A stretch of 64,000 bases of DNA from Geobacter sp. SVR. GTDB lineage: Bacteria > Desulfobacterota > Desulfuromonadia > Geobacterales > Pseudopelobacteraceae. Made by a program: the position numbers and the translations under genes. Shown one piece after another: positions 27,314 to 36,181 of the stretch (positions are counted from its first letter, which is position 1; each line of letters opens with the position of its first letter). A model generated the notes under the pieces. That model worked only from the letters and a program-made list of their open reading frames with translations, was not told the DNA's origin and ran no database searches. Where the stretch lies: positions 2,262,501 to 2,326,500 of the forward strand of contig NZ_AP024469.1 in the NCBI RefSeq assembly GCF_016865365.1, in the 5' to 3' direction.

Positions 27314-28873
27314 ATGACCGACATACACCGTGAAAAGATCCTGATCCTCGATTTCGGTTCCCAGTATACCCAATTGATTGCCCGGCGTGTTCGCGAAGCG
27401 CATGTCTACTGCGAACTACACCCCTTTGACATGGACCTGGACGCCATCCGCGCCTTTTCACCGTCCGGCATCATCCTGTCCGGCGGCCCCAAATCGGTCT
27501 ACGAGCCGGGAGCGCCGAGCGTGGCGGAAGAGCTGTTCGAGCTGGGAGTGCCGGTGCTGGGAATCTGCTACGGCATGCAGCTGATGAGCCGGCACTTTGG
27601 CGGCGAGGTCGTGCCGGCCGGCAAGCGCGAGTTCGGCCACGCCGACCTGCTTGCCGCCGGACAGCCAGGGCCATTGTTTGACGGCTTCTTTGCCGAGGGC
27701 AAGAGTCCGGTCTGGATGAGCCACGGTGATCACGTTGCCCGCGTGCCTGCCGGTTTCGAGGTTGTTGCGGCCACCGCCAACGCGCCGGTTTGTGCCATCC
27801 AGGATGCATCCCGGCGCTTGTATGGCGTTCAGTTCCACCCGGAGGTCAACCACACTCCCCGCGGCGAGCTGTTGATCGACACCTTTGTCCGTAAGATCTG
27901 CGGCTGCGGCGGACTCTGGACCCCGGGACAGATCATCGAAGATGCCGTTACCCGTATCCGGCAGCAAGTCGGCCACCAGCGGGTCATTCTCGGACTTTCC
28001 GGCGGCGTGGATTCTTCAGTGGCAGCCGCCCTGATTCACCGCGCCATCGGGGATCAATTGACCTGCGTCTTTGTCGACAATGGACTTCTGCGGCTGGCCG
28101 AGGGTGATCAGGTTATGGCCACCTTTGCCGAAAATCTGGGTGTCAAGGTGATCCGGGTGGATGCCGAGGAGCGTTTCCTGGCCGCTCTGGCCGGAGAGAG
28201 CGATCCCGAGAAAAAGCGTAAGATCATCGGCGGCCTGTTCGTGGAGATCTTTGACGAAGAGGCGAGCCGGATCGCGGACGCCAGCTGGCTGGCACAGGGG
28301 ACCATCTATCCCGACGTGATCGAGTCGGCCGGAGCAAAGACCGGCAAGGCCCACAACATCAAGAGCCATCACAACGTCGGCGGTCTTCCCGAACACATGA
28401 AACTCAAACTGCTGGAGCCGCTGCGCGAACTGTTCAAGGACGAGGTGCGTGCCATCGGTGAAGAGTTGGGGCTGCCGCACCAGATGGTATGGCGCCATCC
28501 CTTCCCGGGACCGGGGCTGGGTGTACGCATCCTGGGAGAGGTCAGGAAAGAATACGCCGATATCCTGCGCCGCGCCGATGCCATTTATATCGAAGAGCTG
28601 TATGCGGCCGGACATTACCACAAGATCAGCCAGGCCTTTGCCGTATTCCTGCCGGTCAAGAGCGTCGGGGTCATGGGGGATGGCCGCACCTATGAATACG
28701 TGATCGCACTGCGGGCTGTGGAAACCAAGGATTTCATGACCGCCGGCTGGTATCCGCTGCCTTACGAGGATATGGCGCGGATCAGCGGCAGGATCATCAA
28801 CGAGGTCAAAGGGGTCAACCGGGTTGTCTACGATATCTCCAGTAAACCCCCTGCCACGATCGAGTGGGAATAG
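27314..28873 (+). CDS. guaA: GMP synthase (glutamine-hydrolysing)
   Basis: Converts XMP to GMP using glutamine and ATP. The 519-residue protein has an N-terminal class I glutamine amidotransferase domain with the nucleophile Cys in GICYGMQ and the His/Glu pair in [10 protein letters not shown], then the ATP pyrophosphatase P-loop LSGGVDSSV and the C-terminal dimerisation domain ending in KPPATIEWE. It continues the pathway begun by guaB. The ribosome site is weak (GAAAG). Confidence 0.97.
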   Translation: MTDIHREKILILDFGSQYTQLIARRVREAHVYCELHPFDMDLDAIRAFSPSGIILSGGPKSVYEPGAPSVAEELFELGVPVLGICYGMQLMSRHFGGEVVPAGKREFGHADLLAAGQPGPLFDGFFAEGKSPVWMSHGDHVARVPAGFEVVAATANAPVCAIQDASRRLYGVQFHPEVNHTPRGELLIDTFVRKICGCGGLWTPGQIIEDAVTRIRQQVGHQRVILGLSGGVDSSVAAALIHRAIGDQLTCVFVDNGLLRLAEGDQVMATFAENLGVKVIRVDAEERFLAALAGESDPEKKRKIIGGLFVEIFDEEASRIADASWLAQGTIYPDVIESAGAKTGKAHNIKSHHNVGGLPEHMKLKLLEPLRELFKDEVRAIGEELGLPHQMVWRHPFPGPGLGVRILGEVRKEYADILRRADAIYIEELYAAGHYHKISQAFAVFLPVKSVGVMGDGRTYEYVIALRAVETKDFMTAGWYPLPYEDMARISGRIINEVKGVNRVVYDISSKPPATIEWE

Positions 28874-29289
28874 CGGATCGTTGAAGGTTTCGGAGTCCCG
28901 AATCCGATTCATTACTGCTGAGCGTACCGGGAATGGCCGAGGCAACACCTGCTGTCTGCCGCGACTTTTCCGCGCGCTCCATGCCGTGAAAGACGTCCGG
29001 TGGTCTGATTGCAGCGCCGGCGGGCGCATGTGCCAAATTGAAGGGGGGAAGCAGATGAAGCGCTTTGTCATCGAATGTGCCATAGCCGTACCGCCTGCCG
29101 CGAGCTTAGCCCCCACGTTTCGATCCGGCTTTCACGCCGGAACCGTTTGTCACCTCACCGATCATCTTTCCATCAGTTTCAATCATCAGCCGGTCCATCC
29201 GATAAAAGCTATATGCCGCCTTGACGGCAGTCTCCTGAACGTATCCCGGAGCGGTTTGAACGCTCCGCACCTATCCGAAGGAGTGGACA
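28874..29289. other. 416-bp region upstream of ccoN
   Basis: No supported gene. A reading frame from 29055 has a good AAGGGGGGAAG site but its product shows no family features and it overlaps ccoN. Two small hairpins are visible: TCCGGC/GCCGGA near 29123 and GGAGCG (29248-29253)/CGCTCC (29261-29266), the second just before the ccoN ribosome site. I looked for an FNR box (TTGATnnnnATCAA), which would suit an oxidase operon, and found none. Confidence 0.5.
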
Positions 29290-30726
29290 ATGGAAGTTAA
29301 GCCGCGGTACGTCGACAACCCGGTGACGGGCTTCATTACCTGGAGTATCGTCTGGGGAGTTGTGGCTGTCCTGGTCGGTGTCCTGATTTCGCTGCAATTG
29401 ATTTGGCCGCAGCTCAACGTCCCCCCCTATCTGACCTATGGACGTCTGCGCCCGATCCACACCAATGCCGGCATCTTCGGCTGGGGCATCGGCAGCTTCA
29501 TCGCCCTGTTCTTCTACATCACCCAGCGCCTGACCCGCACTCCGTTATGGAGCCCCAAACTGGCCAGATTCACGCTCTGGCTGTTCAATATCGGCATCGC
29601 CTCCGCCGCGGTGACCCTGGCCATGGGCATGAACCGGACCAAGGAATACGCCGAGTTGGAATGGCCTCTGGCGATCGTGGTGGCCATCATCTGGGTGCTC
29701 TTTTCGGTCAATGTGTTCATGACCATCTACAAGCGCAAGGAAGAGCAGATGTACATCTCGCTCTGGTACATCATGGCCACGCTGGTCGGTGTTACGGTGC
29801 TGTACGTGATCAACAACCTGGGGATGCCGCTCAATCTGTTCAAATCCTACTCGGCCTTTGCCGGCACCAATGATGCCAACGTGCAGTGGTGGTACGGCCA
29901 TAATGCCGTGGCCATGGTGCTGACCACTCCCCCACTGGCGATCTTCTACTACTTTCTGCCCAAGGTCACCGGCAATCCCATTTACAGCCACCGCATGGGC
30001 ATTATCGCCTTCTGGAGCCTGATCTTCATGTATCTCTGGACCGGTGCCCACCATCTGCTCTGGACCCCGGTACCCGACTGGATCCAGACCCTGGCAATGG
30101 CTTTTTCGATCATGCTGATCGCCCCTTCCTGGGGAGCGGTTTTCAATGGCTACCTGACCATGAACGGGCAATGGCAGCAATTGAAGGACAACTACCTGGT
30201 CAAGTTCCTGATTGCCGGCATCACCTTCTACGGTTTGCAGACCCTCCAGGGCCCCATGCAGTCGGTTCGAAGCTTCTCCGCCTTCATCCACTACACGGAC
30301 TGGGTGCCGGGCCATGTCCATATGGGGGCGCTGGGCTGGGTTTCCATGGTGTTGTTCGCAGCCATCTATTACGTGGTCACCAGGGTGAACGAAACGGAGA
30401 TCTACAGCGAGAAACTGGTCAGCGTGCATTTCTGGCTCGTCTTGGCCGGACAGCTGGGATTCTCCATAACCATGTGGATCGCCGGCGTGCAGCAGGGAAG
30501 CATGTTGCTGGCAACCAACCCCGATGGCACGCTGCACTACAGTTTCATGGAGACGTTGATTGCAACCTATCCCTACTACAAGATGCGCTCTCTGAGCGGC
30601 TTGATCTACCTGGCGGGTCTGGCAGTATTCGTTTACAACATCTGCATGACTGCCAGGAAGGGCGCACGGGCCGCCTTACCGGCTTCAACCACTGAATCGG
30701 GCATCAGCACCGTTTCTTCATCCTGA
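29290..30726 (+). CDS. ccoN: cbb3-type cytochrome c oxidase subunit I
   Basis: Catalytic subunit of a high-affinity haem-copper oxidase in the inner membrane; it reduces O2 to water and pumps protons. The 478-residue protein has about 12 hydrophobic helices. Haem b ligands H57 (RPIHTNAG) and H344, haem b3 ligand H342 (PGHVHMG), and copper ligands H204 (WYGHNAV) and H254-H255 (TGAHHLL) are present. Y248 lies six residues before H254, the place of the cross-linked Tyr in cbb3 oxidases. An AAGGAG site precedes the ATG. First gene of the oxidase operon. Confidence 0.96.
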   Translation: MEVKPRYVDNPVTGFITWSIVWGVVAVLVGVLISLQLIWPQLNVPPYLTYGRLRPIHTNAGIFGWGIGSFIALFFYITQRLTRTPLWSPKLARFTLWLFNIGIASAAVTLAMGMNRTKEYAELEWPLAIVVAIIWVLFSVNVFMTIYKRKEEQMYISLWYIMATLVGVTVLYVINNLGMPLNLFKSYSAFAGTNDANVQWWYGHNAVAMVLTTPPLAIFYYFLPKVTGNPIYSHRMGIIAFWSLIFMYLWTGAHHLLWTPVPDWIQTLAMAFSIMLIAPSWGAVFNGYLTMNGQWQQLKDNYLVKFLIAGITFYGLQTLQGPMQSVRSFSAFIHYTDWVPGHVHMGALGWVSMVLFAAIYYVVTRVNETEIYSEKLVSVHFWLVLAGQLGFSITMWIAGVQQGSMLLATNPDGTLHYSFMETLIATYPYYKMRSLSGLIYLAGLAVFVYNICMTARKGARAALPASTTESGISTVSSS

Positions 30727-30746
30727 AACGAGCGGGGGACACCACC

Positions 30747-31622
30747 ATGCTGGAAAAGAACCCTGTTGTCTTCATCATACTGGCTTTTGCCGTGATCATG
30801 GTCGGCACGATCGTCACCATGATCGCCCCCTTCAAGTGGATCAACGGCCCCGGTGACAGCATCGCCGAGGTCAAGGCCTACACTCCGCTACAGCAGGAGG
30901 GGCGCGATATCTACATGAGGGAAGGGTGCAACAATTGCCATTCCCAGACTGTCCGCACGCTGGCCTCCGATGTGGAGCGGTACGGAAACGGCGCCGGTTA
31001 TTCCCGGTCAGGGGAATTCGCTTACGACCGGCCCTTCCTGTGGGGATCGCGCCGCACCGGGCCGGACCTGGCGCGCATCGGGCTCAAGTACCCCGATGCC
31101 AAGGGGGCCTGGCACCGCAAACATATGGAGAACCCCCAGTCAGTGGTGCCGGCCTCCAATATGCCTGCGTATGCCCATTTGAACGTGCCGCTCGACACCA
31201 CCTATTCCGAACGGAAGATGAAGCTGCTGGGATTTCCCTACACCCAGGCGGATCTGGACGAACTCAAAGGCAAGACCGAGATGGATGCCATTGTCGCTTA
31301 CATGCGTAAACTCGGTACGGACGTGCCGGTCAAGACCAAGACGGCTGCTGCCGCGGCGACCGGCGAAAACCCGTACCGCGAGCTGAAACCGATCGAGGCT
31401 GAGGCGAAAAGTCTCTATGCCAGGGAGTGTTCGGCCTGCCACGGTGAGAAGATGGAGGGGGTAGTAGGACCGAAATTGAAGGGAATTCGCCTGGGCGATC
31501 CCGAGTTGTTTGCAGTCATTGCCAACGGCAGAACCGACAAGGGCATGCCGGGCTTTCAAGGAACGCTGGGCGAGCAGCAGGTCTGGAAACTGGTTACCCT
31601 GATCCGGCAGGGACGCGACTGA
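30747..31622 (+). CDS. ccoO: CcoO-like subunit fused to a second cytochrome c domain
   Basis: 291 residues. One N-terminal membrane anchor (about 8-27) is followed by a CcoO domain with haem motif C61-NN-C64-H65 (CNNCHSQ) and likely Met ligand M139 (ASNMPAY), as in the monohaem subunit II of cbb3 oxidases. After an Ala-rich linker (about 197-206) comes an extra cytochrome c domain with C228-SA-C231-H232 and a Met in GMPGF. Ordinary CcoO stops before this second domain. It would pass electrons to CcoN. A small ccoQ-like gene overlaps its stop by one base. Confidence 0.9.
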   Translation: MLEKNPVVFIILAFAVIMVGTIVTMIAPFKWINGPGDSIAEVKAYTPLQQEGRDIYMREGCNNCHSQTVRTLASDVERYGNGAGYSRSGEFAYDRPFLWGSRRTGPDLARIGLKYPDAKGAWHRKHMENPQSVVPASNMPAYAHLNVPLDTTYSERKMKLLGFPYTQADLDELKGKTEMDAIVAYMRKLGTDVPVKTKTAAAAATGENPYRELKPIEAEAKSLYARECSACHGEKMEGVVGPKLKGIRLGDPELFAVIANGRTDKGMPGFQGTLGEQQVWKLVTLIRQGRD

Positions 31623-31756
31623 TGGCCGGGGTCGGGCTGCTTTCCATCACTGCTTTTTTGCTGGCTGTCTTGCTGGTGATTGTTGTGATGTCGCTGCGGA
31701 AGGAAAGCAAAAAACGTCTGGAAGCCCCGAAGTACCGCATGCTCGAAGAGGAATAA
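31622..31756 (+). CDS. ccoQ: Small CcoQ-like membrane protein
   Basis: 44 residues. The ATG shares one base with the upstream TGA (TGATG), a sign of coupled translation. One hydrophobic helix (about 4-23, rich in Leu, Val and Ile) is followed by a charged tail starting SLRKESKKR and ending LEEE. Size, topology and place between ccoO and the ccoP-like gene match CcoQ, a small oxidase subunit affecting stability. Sequence conservation in CcoQ is low, so the name rests mainly on context. Confidence 0.72.
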   Translation: MAGVGLLSITAFLLAVLLVIVVMSLRKESKKRLEAPKYRMLEEE

Positions 31757-31773
31757 ACGGAGGAGTCGCAGCC

Positions 31774-32223
31774 ATGTCCGAACAGCACGATTATGATGGC
31801 ATCAGGTATAGGGAGGAACAGCGTTCGCCCGCGGTATTCCGGGTGCTTTTCGTTGTCCTGGTACTGTGGGGAGCTGCCTTCATCGGGTATTACCTTTTCA
31901 GCGGGTGGAGTTCCCAGGCCGAGGCCGAAGCCGATCGTACTGCCCGTGAAGCGCGCAAAAAAGGGGCAGCCGCCAGCCCGGACAACAAAGCTGCTCAGGG
32001 AAAACAGCTGTACGCAGCCAACTGCGCCGCGTGCCACGGAGAAACTGCCAAGGGGAGCGTGGGGCCCGATCTGACCGCGGCTGCCTACAAATATGGAAAA
32101 TCAAAAACAGAGATCTCCCGTTCGATCGGCGAAGGGCGCCCCGGTGGCATGCCCGGTTTCGGCAGCCAACTCGATAAGGAGCAGATTGAAGCCCTGGCTG
32201 AATATCTGTTGTCTCTGAAATAA
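31774..32223 (+). CDS. ccoP: CcoP-like membrane-anchored monohaem cytochrome c
   Basis: 149 residues. The start HDYDGIRYREEQRSP resembles the cytoplasmic N-terminus of CcoP (DGI motif). A membrane helix (about 22-42) follows, then a charged linker and a single cytochrome c domain with C84-AA-C87-H88 and a late GGMPGF Met. Standard CcoP has two haem domains; here there is one, and the neighbouring CcoO has one extra. A CGGAGGAG site precedes the ATG. Likely the electron entry subunit of the oxidase. Confidence 0.85.
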   Translation: MSEQHDYDGIRYREEQRSPAVFRVLFVVLVLWGAAFIGYYLFSGWSSQAEAEADRTAREARKKGAAASPDNKAAQGKQLYAANCAACHGETAKGSVGPDLTAAAYKYGKSKTEISRSIGEGRPGGMPGFGSQLDKEQIEALAEYLLSLK

Positions 32224-32242
32224 AAAGAGGGGATTTTTGAGC

Positions 32243-32740
32243 ATGGATATCATATCGTTCGAAGAAATCATGTTTACCATCATGTCTGCAACCCAGGACA
32301 CCTTCAAAAGCTACATGAACATCGATCTGTTGGCCGGAAAGGTCGAGCGGCGCGTTGATCCGGTTGATTCCGACGTGACCGGGATCGTCGGAGTGGCGGG
32401 TGGCCGCGTCGGGTACATTATCGTAGCCACGGACAAGAAAAGCGCACAACTCGTTGCCAAGGAACTGCTGATGGTGGACGAGGCCGACGACGAGTGCATC
32501 CGGGATGCGGTAGGGGAACTGGCCAACAACGTGGCCGGGGCCTTCAAGACCAAGTACCACGAACATTACGGCAACGTGGCCTTGGGTTTTCCCTTGGTCA
32601 TCTCCGGTCAGCTGCGCACCATTTCAGAACCTCCTGACCCCGACGAGGGGGCCAGCATCAACGTGCAGTGCAAGGGGGTTACCATTCCCTTTACCACTGC
32701 CAATGGCAGCGTTACGCTGAAAGTCATGGTGTACATGTAG
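32243..32740 (+). CDS. CheX/CheC-family protein
   Basis: 165-residue protein of the CheX type, a family of CheY-P phosphatases. The conserved helix reads DAVGELANNVAGAF and carries the E-x-x-N pair (Glu and Asn of ELANN) that forms the active site. The rest forms the usual two-fold fold with a beta-rich C-terminus. An in-frame TTG at 32237 is possible, but ATG 32243 is better spaced from AAGAGGGGA. It sits just after the oxidase operon; possible substrates are the response regulators elsewhere in the window. Confidence 0.82.
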   Translation: MDIISFEEIMFTIMSATQDTFKSYMNIDLLAGKVERRVDPVDSDVTGIVGVAGGRVGYIIVATDKKSAQLVAKELLMVDEADDECIRDAVGELANNVAGAFKTKYHEHYGNVALGFPLVISGQLRTISEPPDPDEGASINVQCKGVTIPFTTANGSVTLKVMVYM

Positions 32741-32783
32741 GATCGCCGGCGGTCTGCGCCGCGGGTGGGACAAGGAATCATTC

Positions 32784-33461
32784 GTGCAGGAAATTCTGGA
32801 ACGTTACGGGATGTTGCTGCAGGAGGTGGACAACTGGCTGGCCACCTGCCTGGCAACACAGGGAGGGTCGATCGCCTGTCGGAGCGGATGTTCCGCCTGC
32901 TGCCGCGGGCTTTTCGACATTACCATACTGGATGCACTGTATCTGAAAGCCGGCTTCGACCGTCTGCCTCCTGACCGGCAGAGCAGCATCAGGCTGAAGG
33001 CGAAGGCGCGTCTGGATGCCATCCAGGCCGGGTGGCCCGCTTTCAGTCCGCCCTGGGTGTTGAACACCCTGCCGGAGCCGGAATGGGACCTGATCATGCC
33101 GGATGACGACGAAACTCCGTGTGTGATGCTGTCGGAAGAGGGGCAATGTCTTGTCTATGCCCACCGCCCCATGACCTGCCGTCTCAACGGCATCCCTTTG
33201 ATCGACGTCAGTGGTGAAGAGCTGTTCGATGAATGGTGCACGCTCAATTTTACCGATATCGATCCGCGTACGCTGGAGGAATTGCGTCATCCGTTCAGGG
33301 AACTCTTTGCCCAGGAACTGCTGCTGTTTCGCGAGTTGACCAAGCGATTGCTGGGCAGGCCGGTCAATGAACTGGACACCGTCATTCCCGCCGCAGCTTT
33401 CCTCGAATCCAACATGCTGAGCAGGCTGAGCGGCGACCTGCCTGCGGACAAGGATCAATAG
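32784..33461 (+). CDS. YkgJ-family Cys-cluster protein
   Basis: 225 residues, probable metal-binding protein of the UPF0153/YkgJ group. The N-terminal motif CRSGCSACC (CxxxCxxCC) is diagnostic, and further cysteines follow in TPCVML, GQCLVY and MTCRL. Proteins of this family are thought to bind zinc or iron-sulfur; the biological role is unknown. The start is GTG 32784 with AAGGAA upstream. Its 3' end overlaps the convergent response regulator gene by 7 bp. Confidence 0.8.
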   Translation: MQEILERYGMLLQEVDNWLATCLATQGGSIACRSGCSACCRGLFDITILDALYLKAGFDRLPPDRQSSIRLKAKARLDAIQAGWPAFSPPWVLNTLPEPEWDLIMPDDDETPCVMLSEEGQCLVYAHRPMTCRLNGIPLIDVSGEELFDEWCTLNFTDIDPRTLEELRHPFRELFAQELLLFRELTKRLLGRPVNELDTVIPAAAFLESNMLSRLSGDLPADKDQ

Positions 33462-34306
33462 GCGACACCGTACTCCTTCATGCAGGTGATGAATCGGAAA
33501 GCCCTTTTTACCCGTGATACGATCCGCATCGGTTTCAGGGGTTTGGGAATGAAATCGATGCAGTCCGATTCCACTGCCTTTTTCTCGTCCTCGCCGGTGG
33601 CCAGCGAGGTCAGCATGATCACCGGCAGCTGCTCGGTCCGGAAATCGGCTTTGAGTGTTCTCAGGACTCCGAAGCCATCCAGGCGGGGCATGATGGAATC
33701 GCAGATCACCAGATCCGGTTCGAACTCCACCGCCAGGTTGAATGCCTTGAGCGGATCGCTGGTGGACTTGATGTTGAAGCCTTCGGTCAGGAGCGCCAGT
33801 TCGATGATCTGGGCATCTTTCTCATCGTCGTCCACCACGAGGATCTTGCGGCGCGGATCCGCATCAGAGCCTGTTTTTCGGTAGTAAAAGGAAATGGCAG
33901 CCATCAGGTCGTCACGGGTTGCCAGTACCGGGACGATCTTCAGGTTGTTCCTCTTGGACAGAAGGTCCATAGTCTCCAGGTCGAACGGGTCGTTTACCGC
34001 CAGGTACAGGACGTTTTCCGCCAGCTTGAGCGGGAATGCAAGTTTCATGAGCGCAATTTCGGCGGGAACGAGATCAAGCAGGGTCTTGCTGAAGTGGTGA
34101 CTGACAATCCTGGCAACCTTTTTGAACCCGAACTGGCGGGAAAGCGACTGGATCAACTCCTCCTGGTTTATGACCCCCATCTCTTCCAGGATCTCACCCA
34201 GTCTACCGCCGATGTTCTTCTGGCGCTCCAGAGCCCGTCCAAGGGTAACCGGCGTAATGATGCCGGCCTCGACCAACAGGTCTCCCAGATGTTTCCTGAT
34301 GTCCAT
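33455..34306 (-). CDS. MshEN-domain response regulator (MshEN-REC)
   Basis: 283 residues. Residues 1-145 resemble the GspE/MshE N-terminal (MshEN) domain, which binds c-di-GMP in some proteins; the paired LGDLLVEAG and RLGEILEEMG motifs are visible. Residues 153-275 are a receiver with acidic pocket DDD, phospho-acceptor D203 (VICDSIMPRLDG), Thr and the Lys of PKP intact. There is no ATPase or DNA-binding domain. Start ATG 34306 follows an AGAGGTGG site; the in-frame extension to 34360 lacks one. It may join c-di-GMP binding to phosphorelay signalling. Confidence 0.85.
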   Translation of the reverse strand: MDIRKHLGDLLVEAGIITPVTLGRALERQKNIGGRLGEILEEMGVINQEELIQSLSRQFGFKKVARIVSHHFSKTLLDLVPAEIALMKLAFPLKLAENVLYLAVNDPFDLETMDLLSKRNNLKIVPVLATRDDLMAAISFYYRKTGSDADPRRKILVVDDDEKDAQIIELALLTEGFNIKSTSDPLKAFNLAVEFEPDLVICDSIMPRLDGFGVLRTLKADFRTEQLPVIMLTSLATGEDEKKAVESDCIDFIPKPLKPMRIVSRVKRAFRFITCMKEYGVAY

Positions 34307-34439
34307 ACGCCCACCTCTCGTGGCGCTTAGAATCTGCCGCACCGGCATATTGCCGTACATTTTTTAATTTACCCCATTTTTATCACCTGTCTAATTGCCC
34401 GGTCATTTTATCGAACCGGCCGACACGATTTCGGATCAT

Positions 34440-35042
34440 ATGGAACAGCAGGAATATCAGGCGTTGAAACCCATGGTACTCAGGTGGGGCGGCAGACTGG
34501 CAATGGTGAGTGCCATTCTGACGCTCCCGCTGTTCGTAATCTCCCTGCAACTCGATGCGAGAGGGGGACGATCCATCCTGATCGCCCAGTTGTTGATGCA
34601 GATTTCAAGCACCCTGATTTTTGTGGTGCTGACCGGCCTGCTGCGCAGTTTTCTCGTGAGAAACTGTTTGTTTCGGGGAGCCGACCGGCCGTTGTTTTTT
34701 CTGATACTCTTGAATTGTGTCTATGCCGCCTTTTCTTCGATGGCGTTGCTTGATCCCCAGAGCAAGGAACAGTTCCAAACCGTTTTGATGACGCTTGTGG
34801 TGGCGCTTGGAATGCTCCAGGCGCTGTTCGGCTATCTGCTGAGGCGGATGGAAAACGATCTGGGGGGCTTTAAGCGCGCATTTTCCAGTCTGAATGTATT
34901 TACCGGGGTCTGTCTGGCATCGCTGGTGCTGATTCCAGTCGGCGTCCTGGCCAGCGCGGTTGCCGATGTCATGCTTGCAACGATCTTCTTCCGGGAGGTC
35001 GACCGACAGGGGCATCTGCCGGAAGATTCTCCCGAGCCATGA
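34440..35042 (+). CDS. Uncharacterised multi-pass membrane protein
   Basis: 200 residues, family not recognised. Five hydrophobic stretches are visible, beginning at about residues 20, 48, 77, 108 and 150, with a hydrophilic C-terminus ending EDSPEP. ATG 34440 has no clear ribosome site, so the start is uncertain; a TTG at 34395 is also in frame. It lies 45 bp before the methyltransferase gene. Confidence 0.6.
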   Translation: MEQQEYQALKPMVLRWGGRLAMVSAILTLPLFVISLQLDARGGRSILIAQLLMQISSTLIFVVLTGLLRSFLVRNCLFRGADRPLFFLILLNCVYAAFSSMALLDPQSKEQFQTVLMTLVVALGMLQALFGYLLRRMENDLGGFKRAFSSLNVFTGVCLASLVLIPVGVLASAVADVMLATIFFREVDRQGHLPEDSPEP

Positions 35043-35087
35043 GTAGCTTGATGAGTAGATTGATCCTTGAATCTAACGGAGGTTGAT

Positions 35088-36095
35088 ATGGACCAGAAGG
35101 CCTGGACACCTGCAGATCTGTTGCAACTTTCAGGGGGATACTGGAGCATCTGCGCTCTCCACACCGGTGTGAAACTGGATCTCTTTACCAGACTGACGGA
35201 TCGTCCCCTTGGTGCCGCCGAACTGGCAGGCCAGCTCGAAGTCGATGCGCGCGGACTGGGGATGCTGCTCGATGCGCTGTCTGCCATGGCCCTGCTGGAG
35301 AAGAGGGGAGGCTCCTATGGTGCGTCACCTTCTGCCGCCGAGTACCTCAGCCGTTCCTCCTCCAAGTACCTGGGCCATATCATCATGCATCACCACCACC
35401 TGATGGATGGCTGGCTGCATCTCGATCAGGCCGTGAGAAAAGGGGGGGCTGTTCGGGAGAGCGTATCGCGTTGCGGAGACGAGAGCTACCGCGAGAGTTT
35501 CCTGATGGGCATGTTCAATCTGGCCATGCAGCTGGCTCCCCTGGTGGTGAAAGCAGTCGATCTCGGCGGACGGCGGCGCCTGCTGGATCTGGGGGGAGGT
35601 CCCGGGACCTACGCCATCCATTTTTGCCTGCAGAATCCCGCCCTGACGGCAGTTGTCTATGATCTCCCCTCAACCCGCAGGTTCGCCGAAGAGACCATTG
35701 CCCGTTTCGGGCTTGGCGAGCGGATCGCCTTCAACGACGGTGACTTCATCAACAGCGGCATCGAAGGACGCTACGACGTGGCCTGGCTGTCGCATATCCT
35801 GCACGGGGAAAGCCCTGACAGCTGTGCCGTGATACTGAGGAAGGCGATTTCGGCCTTGGAACCGGGGGGCATCATCCTGGTGCAGGAATTCATCCTCGAA
35901 GATACCAAGGATGGCCCCCTGTTCCCTGCGCTTTTCTCACTGAACATGCTGCTGGGGACACCTGCCGGGCAGGCCTATTCCCAGGCAGAGCTGCTGGACA
36001 TGCTGGCCGCGGCCGGTGCCGTCGACCTCCGCCGGTTGCCGGTCGACTTGCCGAACGGTGCCGGGATCATCGCCGGCAGCGTACCGGCAGCCTGA
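35088..36095 (+). CDS. SAM-dependent O-methyltransferase-like protein
   Basis: 335 residues. The N-terminal ~95 residues form a winged-helix dimerisation domain (GVKLDLFTRL, then AAELAGQLEVDARGLGMLLDAL) as in plant and bacterial small-molecule O-methyltransferases. The catalytic domain has the SAM motif LLDLGGGPGTYAIHF near residue 172 and the later D/N-rich NDGDF. The substrate is unknown; homologues include quinone and polyketide methyltransferases. Start ATG 35088 has ACGGAGG upstream. The gene ends at a large palindromic terminator. Confidence 0.85.
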   Translation: MDQKAWTPADLLQLSGGYWSICALHTGVKLDLFTRLTDRPLGAAELAGQLEVDARGLGMLLDALSAMALLEKRGGSYGASPSAAEYLSRSSSKYLGHIIMHHHHLMDGWLHLDQAVRKGGAVRESVSRCGDESYRESFLMGMFNLAMQLAPLVVKAVDLGGRRRLLDLGGGPGTYAIHFCLQNPALTAVVYDLPSTRRFAEETIARFGLGERIAFNDGDFINSGIEGRYDVAWLSHILHGESPDSCAVILRKAISALEPGGIILVQEFILEDTKDGPLFPALFSLNMLLGTPAGQAYSQAELLDMLAAAGAVDLRRLPVDLPNGAGIIAGSVPAA

Positions 36096-36126
36096 CGATC
36101 GATATACGGTTATATCCATGAAAAAA

Positions 36127-36161
36127 CAGAGGCCCGTGGAACAAGGTTCCACGGGCCTCTG
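36127..36161. terminator. Terminator between the methyltransferase gene and htpG
   Basis: Perfect 16-bp stem CAGAGGCCCGTGGAAC (36127-36142) and GTTCCACGGGCCTCTG (36146-36161), 3-nt loop. The A-run to the left gives a U-tract for htpG on the minus strand. Outer arms GATATACGG (36101-36109) and CCGTATATC (36166-36174) extend the dyad. Confidence 0.85.
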
Positions 36162-36181
36162 AACGCCGTATATCGAATTTT

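Noticed and set aside
28824-29300. 158-codon frame across the guaA-ccoN gap
   Set aside because: Begins inside guaA, runs into ccoN, has unusual Cys/Pro/Ser composition and no domain. Its internal ATG at 29055 has a good ribosome site but the product is not convincing.
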